From Deroplatys truncata (lineage: Eukaryota; Arthropoda; Insecta; Mantodea; Mantidae): 64,000 nt of DNA. A model generated the notes under the pieces. That model did not search any database. It was not told the origin of the DNA and worked only from the letters and a program-made list of their open reading frames with translations. The stretch lies in contig CM060983.1 in assembly GCA_030765065.1 (NCBI GenBank), positions 51,582,067 to 51,646,066 on the forward strand, written 5' to 3'. Positions 55,538 to 64,000 of the stretch are shown here, piece by piece. Positions within the stretch are counted from its first letter, which is position 1. Each line of letters begins with the position of its first letter. The position numbers and the translations under genes were made by a program.

Positions 55538-56115
55538 TCTGATGTTGCATTCATATGACCTTCTCTACCCTCAATCGCTTAACAGTGGGCATATAAATTA
55601 TTCTTACAAACTTTATTTTCCTATCTACCTCATTTTAATCAAGATAAACCTTCCCAGAAATATCTGCATTATACAATTCGTTATAGATACAAAGGGAATT
55701 GTGAGAGTCGTTTTAGACTGCACGCTATACGCTCCTTTAAATTCCATACTCTTTCCATGATGTCCCAAGAAACAACTGAAAATCAACAGCACATTAAAAG
55801 ACCGGCTAAGTATTAGAATTGGAACCATTAATAACGAATATCTTGGAAATGGCTGGTACCAAAAAAAAGTTACTTGAAATAAACTTTATGTTCTAAAGAG
55901 ATCCACGTTTTTGTCTATCATTAACGTTCACCGGTTATACAAGATTCTACAAAATTCTTTCCGAATGAAATTGATTTCACAGGCTATTCACAGAAAATTC
56001 AAGATAAACATTTTGTTTATCATGTAAATATCTTTAATATATTGTATTTTAATCAAAATCGTTAGAGCGATCTTTAAAAAAGCTCAAGAATGGTTTGTTT
56101 CTGGAAAAAGTATCA
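55538..56115 (+). repeat. Family H, 5' two-thirds
   Basis: TCTGATGTTGCATTCATATG then ACCTTCTCTACCC, through ATTTTAATCAAAATCGTTAG. Ends without microsatellite or hairpin, like 12309-12880. Confidence 0.7.
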
Positions 56116-56892
56116 TTTAAAATATACTGTTTGATGTATCCGAGCGTTTTTTTTTTTTTTTTGAAAAACATTTTCATCTAACTGTAGCAGAAAATACGCA
56201 ACACTTTCGAAACGCACTGTATATCCCAGAGTTCAATATTTCTTTATGCATTTAAAGCTCGAATATTTAAACAAACAAAAAAAGATTAACTCTGAATTAC
56301 TGCAGCTACTCAGTTGATTATTGGTTCACTGCCACGACGAGATATAGATGTCTACACGTGGACGTTGTGAGTGTCACAGGCGAGATATGTCAAGTAGCTC
56401 GTATCTCTCGAGCAAGTGCAATAGCGTAATCTGCGTTCAACAACAGAAATCTGTAAGGTACATAAAGAGAATGGCTGTTGGGCACGTATCGTGTTTTCTT
56501 TCACTCCGGGAAGAAGTGCTGTTTGCACGACACTTTGAGGCGATTGTCTTTGTTTTTCCTGAGGGAGTGTTTGAGAAATAAAGCACACAAATGCGCACGT
56601 GCGTGAAAAAGACGTGACGTCCTGGCGTTCTTTACCTTTCTTGGAGGCTTTTAGCAGCAATTAGCAACCTTCAGCTGTTAACAGATGCCTAGCAACGACT
56701 TCTTGTCCTTGGCACAGGAAGCACTGGAAGGTCGGAGGGAAAACTGCATCTCAAGAGTTTGTCTTATTGTTAGAGGAAGGGTGAAACACAAATATCTGTT
56801 AATGCTATTTTCACTATCCTTAGGATTCAGATTAATAAATATACTCAGAACACGTTCGTAAATGCTAAAATACTTTCTTCACTGCAAGGTGT
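56116..56892. other. Unassigned
   Basis: T-run at 56146-56162. The open frame 56348-56581 (+) has no recognised motif. Confidence 0.35.
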
Positions 56893-56984
56893 TAACATGA
56901 TGGTTTCCCTCAACCGCTAAGGTAAATACCGGATTGGATATTTAATACCACGACCAAAAATTTCAGCTTAAATCTGAGGCAGTA
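56893..56984 (+). mobile_element. SINE D tail fragment, target of L
   Basis: GGTTTCCCTCAACCGCTAAG and TATTTAATACCACGACCAAA match 46300-46360. The match continues after the L element as TCTAAAACAATAGT (57931-57944). Confidence 0.75.
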
Positions 56985-57928
56985 TTTTTAACACTTAAAT
57001 GATTTCAATCAAATTATATAATATAAAAATATAATAACAGTCCGCCTTAAAGCAATATGTGTATGTAACAATATATAAAAAGTGTATATTACAGTCATTG
57101 TATATGTTTATATTACTGTATACATGTTCAATAATGTTATGTGAATGTATTATGTAATTTAATAATGTAGGAGCTGTGAGAATAATAGGTTAAAAGTTGA
57201 TAAAAATGAGGTAACCTTGAGGCAATAATGAATTTGAAAGTTTAATGCTACTTGTGATTCTTGGAAGCAATAATGTAATTTTTGTGAGAGTTTATAAAAT
57301 AGTCAATCAACAACCAGAAAAAGCTTTAGTTAAATGAAGGTATTCTATTGGAGTAGGGTTAGCCAATCATAAATTGAAATATAGCAAAATTTACATATTT
57401 AAGCGGTAGAAATCGAGTCAGTTGCTTGTAGACAGCGCTCAAAACTGGACGCGTTGCTTGTAAACAGTGTTCCTAACCGGACGCGAGATGCGTCCTCGAG
57501 AAATTTAATACGTATTCAGTGTGAGACGAAAAATAGTTTACATGTTAAAAAGTGCAAGTAATTAATAAAAGAATCCCACAGCTCTCTATATCAGTGAAGT
57601 GTTATTTAGATTGTGTCAAGGATTAATAAATGTAGTGAAGTAAAATTATAATCTGTGTAAGCCTACATTCTTAGCCGCACTACTCCCTGCAAAGAATTCC
57701 ATGTCTCTAACAAAAATACTGACGAAGCCGAGGCAAACATAAATATGTAATACTTAAAGAAACAGTCAAATTACAAAGTTAATATTTTTAAACATGGGGC
57801 GAAGGCTACCGGGTACCATACGTGCAGTTGCAACTTACTTCAAGTTCGGCTCCCCCATAGTTGAACTGCAATAAATACAACTCCTACTTCAAATTGGCTT
57901 TCCATACGTGAAGCAACCATCTTCTTCA
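56985..57928 (+). mobile_element. Family L solo-LTR-like element, reference copy
   Basis: Begins TGAGGCAGTATTTTTAAC and ends ACCATCTTCTTCA, with AATC duplicated at 56981-56984 and 57929-57932. 944 bp. It contains ATATATAAAAAGTG (TATA-box-like) near 57080, an internal section TGTAGG (57166) to CCTACA (57667), and a terminal minisatellite (CTTCAAATTGGCTTTCCATA). No ORF shared among copies. Confidence 0.9.
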
Positions 57929-57944
57929 AATCTAAAACAATAGT

Positions 57945-58450
57945 TTCTTGTTGTTCTTCTTCTTCTTCAGGCATTAGACATCACGATCTGTTGCGTCTCA
58001 TTGGTCCGACCATCTTTTTCTGGGTCTTCCAACTCCTCTTTCCCCTCTCGGCTTGTACTTTAAAATCTTCTTTGGCATTCTTTCATTACCCATTCTATTA
58101 ACGTGGTCTTCCCATGTCTGTCTATAATCAGCTATTTTATCATTTAATTCATATATTTCCAGACGATTACGAATGTCTTCATTGTATCATCTATCTCTTT
58201 TTGTGACTCTTAGACATGCTCTCAAAAATTTCATCTCTACTCTTTGTATCCTACTACGTGTTTTTGTATCAAGTGCCCAAGTCTCACTGCCATATAGTCC
58301 GCCTGACACCTCAATTGTTTTGTAAAATTTCATATATGTGTCTCTCCTGCCTTACCTTTTAATGTTCTGATAGTCCCACATTAAATTTTTCAATTCTCCG
58401 TTCTGCATCTATTTCTCCTATATTATGACAGGTCACACCCTAAGAACTTG
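57945..58450 (-). pseudogene. LINE reverse transcriptase C-terminal fragment
   Basis: On the minus strand from about 58400: RDTYMKFYKTIEVSGGLYGS then ETWALDTKTRSRIQRVEMKF (the YGSETW motif after the RT core), CLRVTKRDR, NEDIRNRLEIYELNDKIADY, WEDHVNRMGNERMPKKIL and KRGVGRPRKRWSDQ near 57990. This is the usual tail of RTE-like endonuclease-reverse transcriptases of insects. It has at least two stops, and the catalytic core is missing. Confidence 0.8.
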
Positions 58451-59028
58451 GAGGAGCTTACTTGTTCAATGCTTTCAAGTATTATATGCAATGAAATCAT
58501 GTTATGAAATACAATTGAAATAACACCAACTAATAGATTACAGCACTATATAACATTACATTAATGTATACTTAGTTCGGTAATCAGCTTGGCAATTATT
58601 TCTTCATATACCTTCATCTTGTGGTAATCTAAGAAGCCCTCAACGTACAAACATGGCCAGCGTATGTATAACCTAATCAGTTCGCATACGACATACCTTG
58701 GCCAGGTAATCGTTTTTGTTTACTTTTCTTCATGTTGCAGATTTCATGACGTACTGTGAATCCTCGCATTTCATTAGCCAAAGCCATCAAATCATTGTCA
58801 AATCTTTGACCGCTTAGAGCATGTCCTTTATTTGCTTTCAAGATTTTCAAAGAATTTAAAATTATTGCAAGTAATTGACAAGAAAAGTTGTAAAGATGTG
58901 ACAAATCTTGAAAATTCTTGTACAGTGCTGAATATGACAAAAATTTGATCGTGTACAAGCAGCTTTAGCAAGAAAATCACGTTTTATGAAAAGTGGTATC
59001 GTAGGAGATTGCTATAATTACTACAAAG
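58451..59028. other. Unassigned, with a minus-strand ORF
   Basis: The open frame 58677-58958 (-), 93 codons, starts MYTIKFLSYSALYKNFQDLS and contains GHALSGQRFDNDLMALANEM. It may be a fragment of a repeat-encoded protein, but I do not recognise it. Confidence 0.35.
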
Positions 59029-59170
59029 ATAATCGCACTCAATATGCCATCAGCCAATGACAGGTAGAGTATGCTAGTGAGTTGACCAATCAAAGTTGTA
59101 CTACACTGATAATCGCACTCAATATCCATTAGCCAATGACAGGTAGAGTATGCTAATCAGTTGGCTAATC
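59029..59170. repeat. 80-bp tandem duplication
   Basis: GATAATCGCACTCAATAT recurs at 59029 and 59109, each followed by CCAATGACAGGTAGAGTATG. A trace of a third unit (GCTACACTGATA) appears at 59883, beyond the LINE fragment. Confidence 0.8.
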
Positions 59171-59880
59171 TACAGATGTTATATAACCAAGCAATGGAAC
59201 AAGGAAAACAAGTGCTATTGTTTTGGATACCATCGCATCAACAAATACGAGGCAATGAGAGAGCGGACGAAGCAGAGATAGCAAGCCATTCAGACTTAGC
59301 ACTATACATCCAACAAAAATCATTACTTCATGGTAACAAATATGGTCTGAAAATCTGGAAATCAAGCTCCTTATTGTAATAGGATCTTTAAACAACAAAT
59401 TTATTTTTACAAACTTCAGCAGGAAACATCAAGTTAGCATTACGAGCTTAAGAATTGGACATACAAAGATGACACACTCCTATCTGATCACCAAGGAAAG
59501 TCAGCCGCAGTGTTCAACACACAAAACTCCATTGACAGTTTCCCATGTACTCGCTCGTTATAACCAACACAGGAAAATATATAACATCCCAAATAATATT
59601 AGCTGCCTTAATGATTCAACAATGTATAACAAGATTATAATGTTCTTACAAAATATGCAACTGTATAATGAATTTAAAACAATTCTAATATAATTATTAC
59701 TGTTCTTTAAATTATTGTATTGTTCACATAAGAAAAGCTTTATCTGTTTATTATCAAATGATATCATGTATGTATATTCCTAGGGATCTATTAATCTTCA
59801 ACCACCACTGTATTAATGTAAGAGTCGCGAATAGACCTTTGCGAGTTAAAGCGACTTAAAATAAATAAATTAAAAAAAGC
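59161..59880 (+). pseudogene. LINE 3' end: RNase H and C-terminal tail
   Basis: The frame 59161-59379 reads QMLYNQAMEQGKQVLLFWIP then SHQQIRGNERADEAEIAS, the final RNase H segment (W-[IV]-P-S-H...GNExAD, with the last catalytic Asp) of I/R1/Loa-type non-LTR elements. After a frameshift, 59469-59693 gives MTHSYLITKESQPQCSTHKT and PLTVSHVLARYNQHR, the usual cysteine-containing tail. The 3' UTR ends GCGAGTTAAAGCGACTTAAA followed by an AAATAAAT-type tail at about 59860-59879. The 5' side is truncated inside the RNase H domain. The clade cannot be fixed from this part alone. Confidence 0.82.
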
Positions 59881-60479
59881 CCTGCTACACTGATAGTACT
59901 TTATGATGGTGCACTTGTTTTTAATTTGTATGAATGCAGAGAGTGGGATCACGTAGGCTGTGACTACAATAATAGCTCTTTGGAATTCAAAATATTGGTA
60001 ATATAAAAGCTGCTGTAGACAATTTAACGCCAGAAAACACAAAGAAGAACAAAAGTATAGTGTAGAACCAATTTTCAGAATTCTGTACGGAGAGAAATTA
60101 TAAAATTGACGGCTCCATTCCTCCATTGCGGCCATTCTACAGAACTAACAACATGGTTGGCACTCAACTAGGTAAATTCATAATACGTTTTTGTGTGATT
60201 ATACTAGTCTACATTTTCAATTTTTTTGTCTGATGATTTCTTAAAAGTAGGTGTTCTTGAATCAAGTTTTTATGCTGACACCATTTCTATCACGTCAAGT
60301 TTTTACACAAATAATGTTTTGACAACTTTACTAATGAGCGTAGAAAAGTATTGAAATACCATTTCACAGAAGATAAGTTTTTACACAAGAAGCATTTTAA
60401 GAACACTCTCAAGAACTTTCCTAATTTATTTCATGACTACATTTTAACAAAACAAGAAGCCAAAGTGTTTCATTTAATT
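59881..60479. other. No gene recognised
   Basis: The minus-strand open frame 59791-60135 (114 codons) overlaps the LINE 3' end and has no known motif. Confidence 0.35.
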
Positions 60480-61045
60480 TTTTTCAAACTTTCTCTTCTT
60501 TGAGTTCCTTGCAGATCCTTGAAGATGACTGTCGCTCCTCAACATCCACAGTAGTCAGCCATCATAGTTTCATTCCATCTCCCCTGGTACCTCCTCTCCA
60601 TTTCCTTAATATCTTAGTGAAAACGTTCACCCTGCTCTTCACCATAATGTCCCAGATTTTCTGGAAAGTAGTCGATATGTGAATGCAGAAAATGCACCTT
60701 TACACTCAATGTTGCAACCCATCTTCTTGAAATTTTCCAACATTGTTTCGACAATGGCCTTGTAATTAGGATCTTTGTTATTGCCTAAGACGTTTTCAGT
60801 AACTGATTGGAAGGCGGTCCATGCTTCTATTTCTCTCTCATTCATTGTCTTCTCAAAATCTTCATCCTTTATCAATTTCTTTATTTGAGGACCAACAAAA
60901 ACTCCGGCCTTTAATTTGTCTTGTGTAATGAAGGGAAATTTCTTGGAAAGGTACTTGAAGCAGGGCCCATCCTGTGGTAGAACCCTTACAAATTGCTTCA
61001 TCAAGCCCAATTTTATGTATAGTGGCGGAAGCAATATCTACATAT
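60480..61045 (-). pseudogene. Uncharacterised multicopy arthropod protein, partial
   Basis: From about 61045: ILLPPLYIKLGLMKQFVRVL, GPCFKYLSKKFPFITQDKLK, AGVFVGPQIKKLIKDEDFEK, AWTAFQSVTENVLGNNKDP and ETMLENFKKMGCNIECK. The open frame ends at 60639, but after a one-base shift the text continues HSHIDYFPENLGHYGEEQGE, RFH, one stop, then DIKEMERRYQGRWNETMMAD to about 60530. I recognise this as a protein family repeated many times in insect and other arthropod genomes, generally without a named domain and probably carried by a transposable element. Its function is unknown to me. The N-terminal part is missing. Confidence 0.65.
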
Positions 61046-61999
61046 CTCTATCTTTTTGAAGTGAAATTGTGAAAAAAACTGTACGTGATAGAAAAAAACT
61101 AAAAGCAGTTCTGAAATCAGCATAAAAAGTGAGTCAGAATCACTTATTAGTTTTCAGTCATCCGATATCACGCAGACTAGTGTTATTTAACCGAACAGCA
61201 CTCTTGCTACTTGTTTTACATGACAATTTAATTTCGGTTTCAAACTCATGTATCTTTTTATAAGATAATTATTTCGAGACCGAAAAGAAGCTTTCATTAA
61301 CCTCAATTAAACTGTAAAACTATCAGCACTAGTACCACTACTGTTGATAGTCATTTGTCTTCTTTTTCATAACCTTTCTTCGTCTGAAGTGTTTTCCTTT
61401 CGCGTTCCTTAATTAACTTCTTTACTAATTAATTTCAACTCTGCTGCATTTTATTCCATCCTTAAGAGCTTCCTTATAATTATTTGAGAGAGGTAAAATT
61501 TTCCTAATGATTTTCCTTCTGGATTACAAATTAATTAAAAAACAAAAGTCTTGACATTGAAGCATCTTGGAGACAAACACTGCGCATCTTCCCAGATATT
61601 TTGCCAATTGTTATAACTAGGGCTGGGATTCTTAGCTAAATACATATTTTGTTTGCGTCGTAATAAAAACTTGAAAGTGAGTTTAATGTACTGGATATTC
61701 ACATCGGAGCTTACATTTTAGATTGTATTTAACATAAAAACATTATTTTTTTACTTTTTCTATAAATAAATATTTTCGGATACTCACATAAATCGCATAA
61801 AAATCACGTAAAGCAGCCTATTTTAAGAAAGACTTTTAGCAAGTCACCATCCAAGTTACTGAATGTTCAATTACGTAGGCCAGATGTCACAATGTGCTAT
61901 TAGAAGCTCAAGAATTGATGTCAGCTTTAGTATTCCTCCAGATGAAAGAAAATACAAACATCCTGCTTGCTCAACTAGGAAGGCAATCGACGCAGCAAC
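61046..61999. other. No gene or repeat recognised
   Basis: AT-rich. The small frames at 61863-62099 (+) and 61871-62059 (-) overlap each other and the mariner end and are not credible. Confidence 0.4.
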
Positions 62000-62130
62000 T
62001 ACGAGGTGTACCGTTTTAATATTTTGCCGCTGCAGCACTTCAGTCGCGATTCTGAGCATGCGCGATCACTTCCTCCCTTCATTAGGAAGCCAGACGTAGC
62101 TCTGAGTGATCGTCACTTTGTGTTTTCCTG

Positions 62131-62830
62131 TTGTTAGAGCGTTACGAAATGTTCAAAGCACTCGAACGGCCCGCTGACTGTGAAGTCAGATCAGTGATTC
62201 GTTTTTTGAATGCGAGAAATGTTACCCCAGCAAACATTCAGCGCCAATTGTGTGAGATTTGTAGGGAAACAATAATGAGTGACAATACCCGGCCACACAT
62301 AGCCAAACAAACTCAAGATCTGATCGCATCATTGGGTTGGGAACAATTCAATCATCCTCCCTAAAGTCCGGATTTGTCACTAAGAGGTTTTCATCTGTTT
62401 CTTCATCTGAAGAAATTTCTTGAATGGAAAACATTTCAACAACGATGATTCAAACCCGGCGGAGAGCGATGAATTTTTCTGGCGTAAAAATCCTTAGCAT
62501 GGCTTCCTTCAGAAGGGAAGTAAAGCCGGTGATCCCGTGTCGTAGATTTACGGCACGTAAAAGAACCTCAAGCCTAACAAAGAGGCCTCTAAACAAAATT
62601 ACTGGTCTTTCACGCCCAATATAAAATGGGACACTAAGGACCATAGTAGTTAAAGAACGTCTCCATAAATAAATCTCAATTTAATTTAATTTTAACGACG
62701 ATGATGTGAAACAAGAAGTATAGACGTGGTTTTCATCGCAGGCAGCATCATTCTTTGACGAAGGCATACGAAACTAGTTTCCCGTTACACGTACCTCAAT
62801 AATGGCGGTGGTTAAATGGAGAATTAGTGT
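62131..62830 (+). pseudogene. Mariner transposase remnant, deleted and split
   Basis: The frame 62131-62364 begins with an N-terminal domain (FKALERPADCEVRSVIRFLN, NVTPANIQRQLCEIC), then jumps without interruption into the catalytic C-terminal part (MSDNTRPHIAKQTQDLIASL, second catalytic Asp in DNTRPH), so about 130 residues are missing. PDLSLRGFHLF has Gly where the third Asp is expected. After LKKFLEWKTF the SINE B copy intervenes. The end resumes at 62694 as DDDVKQEV, stop, TWFSSQAASFFDEGI. Confidence 0.85.
62438..62705 (+). mobile_element. SINE B, 5'-truncated, nested in mariner
   Basis: The element 62450-62693 starts at the B box (TTCAAACCCGGCGGAG) and has no A box. The body matches 15061-15360 closely (GGCACGTAAAAGAACCTCAA). 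The 12-bp direct repeat AACaACGATGAT (62438-62449) and AACgACGATGAT (62694-62705) is its target duplication. Confidence 0.9.
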
Positions 62831-62927
62831 AAGATACAAGGTAATGAATGATAATACAGTATTTCGGAAATAATTTCTGTTATTTTTTAAAGAATTATCG
62901 GTACTTATTTTAAAAACACGCCTCGTA

Positions 62928-63495
62928 CTACTAATATGTTACCTTCATGACCCAATAGATAGAAGTGGGGAATTCCCCTACCCCCATTTTTCTGTTGTCA
63001 TAAATGAGCTAAATAGTTAAGTTCTTAGTTCAATTGAAATTCTTCAAGAACTTTAAGTAATGTAGTGTTAGGAAAAGAACTACATTTCTGCAAATCCTCA
63101 GTGATTCCATAAAGAAACTTAATCAGTAGGAATTCCTTTGAGTTGTTACAATGGTTCAGGATGTGGAGAAAAACCTTAGTAGTCCCTCTGGTCCTGCAGC
63201 ACATAGTACACAAAGAAGCATATTAAAACAATAGTGGATATAACAATATGTGTAATATTTCAAATGTGTTGGATGGGCAACATGAAGAAAATGTTGATGC
63301 GAGTGAGAGCGACATTTCATGCTATAATTATGCCAGACTTACTTTTTGTGACGTAGAGCAGTCATTTGCCGAATTCGAGTCACTTGTTTGTGACAATCGT
63401 CAGAATTTAAGCAAGCCTGTTACCGTACACTGTAATTCTTCACTACTTAGTTATCGCTCCCAGAATGATGTCTGGTGTTGATTACCACGCACATT
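62928..63495. other. No gene or repeat recognised
   Basis: The open frame 63248-63481 (+), 77 codons, is acidic (DGQHEENVDASESDISC) and unassigned. Confidence 0.35.
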
Positions 63496-64000
63496 TACAC
63501 TACGTGATCGAAAGTATCCAGACACCTGGCTGAAAATGACGTACAAGTTCGTGGCGCCCTCCATCTGTAATGCTGGAAGTCAATATGGTGTTTGCCCACC
63601 CTTAGCCTTGATGACAGCGTTCACTCTCGCAGGCATACTTTCAATCAGGTGCTGGAAGGTTTCTTGGGGAATGGAGCCCATTCTTCACGAAGCGCGGAAC
63701 TGAGGAGAGGTATCGATGTAGGTCAGTGAGGCCTGGCACGAAGTCGGCGTTCCAAAACATCCCAAAGGTGTTCTATAAGATTCAAGTCAGGACTCTGTGC
63801 AGGCCAGTCCATTACAGGGATATTATTGTCGTGCAACCACTCCTACACAGCCCGTGCAGTATGAAGAGGTGCTCGGTCATGTTGAAAGATGCAATCGCCA
63901 TCCCCGAATTGCTCTTCAACAGTACGAAGCAAGAAGGTGCTTAAAATGTAGGTCTGCGCTGTGATCGTGCCACGCAAAACAAGGGATGCAAGCCCCCTCC
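63496..64000 (-). mobile_element. Tc1-type transposon, second copy, cut by window end
   Basis: Left end ACACTACGTGATCGAAAGTA then TCCAGACACCTGGCTGA, almost the same as the complemented right end of 39318-40559 and opposite in orientation. Roughly 90 percent alike by eye. Confidence 0.92.
63580..64000 (-). pseudogene. Tc1 transposase C-terminal part
   Basis: Read on the minus strand: GDGDCIFQHDRAPLHTARAV (second catalytic Asp), a stop, [20 protein letters not shown], then [19 protein letters not shown] with the catalytic Glu in IEHLWD, a stop, and the C-terminus to TGA at 63580-63582. The usual NPIEH is NLIEH here. The N-terminal half lies beyond the window. Confidence 0.85.

Larger units (their letters stand above)
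62000..62927 (+). mobile_element. Internally deleted mariner with a SINE B insertion
   Basis: Ends TACGAGGTGTACCGTTTTAA (62000) and complemented TACGAGGCGTGTTTTTAAAA (to 62927), with TA on both sides. 928 bp in total. The SINE accounts for about 256 bp with its duplication, so the deleted mariner is about 670 bp. Confidence 0.85.

Noticed and set aside
61863-62099. Overlapping frames on both strands before the mariner
   Set aside because: They run into the mariner terminal repeat and match nothing.

Overview
The window looks like insect nuclear DNA from a large, repeat-laden genome, possibly a polyneopteran (cockroach, termite, stick insect or similar); that placement is a weak inference from the SINE and mariner repertoire. 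It is AT-rich and has no bacterial-style operons, no complete host gene and no rRNA or tRNA gene that I would call functional. Almost everything recognisable is a transposable element or its remains, many nested in one another.

Three dispersed families could be defined from copies inside the window; the names are mine. Family H has about 35 copies or fragments, in both orientations. Full copies run about 0.76-0.95 kb, begin TCTGATGTGTTACAC, end AGTAGAGAAAGT, carry ACTTTCTCTACT just inside the first end and its complement at the second, and have a small hairpin near the second end and an internal CA/GT microsatellite. Copies are marked + when read from the TCTGATG end. The layout resembles non-autonomous Helentron/HINE elements. 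Family L has four copies (7709-9608, 13213-14132, 19396-20448, 56985-57928) with TG...CA ends and a perfect 4-bp target duplication each, as expected of solo LTRs. Family M has two inverted copies (12887-13212 plus 14133-14180; 42742-43072).

DNA transposons of the Tc1/mariner superfamily: five mariner-type elements (1190-2046, 3288-4562, 15763-17587, 28922-30208, 62000-62927), two copies of one Tc1-type element (39318-40559 and 63496-64000), a more distant transposase (44983-47185), and internally deleted derivatives (51705-52181, perhaps 52386-52575). All transposase genes are broken. A hAT-type zinc-finger fragment lies at 43430-43846 (-).

Retroelements: a 5'-truncated Jockey-like LINE with 5S-rRNA-like segments downstream of its RT (52985-54307), a LINE RNase H end (59161-59880), RT or RNase H tails at 31886-32455, 35015-35345 and 57960-58450, and four tRNA-headed SINE families (A: 983-2200 and 24308-24665; B: 15061-15360 and 62450-62693; C: 15370-15609 and 24790-25026; D: 1-449, 46193-46370, 49000-49487, 56893-56984 and relatives). 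A decaying member of an uncharacterised multicopy arthropod protein family lies at 60480-61045 (-).

The nests give a relative chronology: mariner into SINE A; H into L into an older H; H into H; Tc1 into H; LINE into H; H carrying SINE D into a transposase; SINE B into mariner; L into SINE D; L into M. The rest is AT-rich sequence without recognisable genes.
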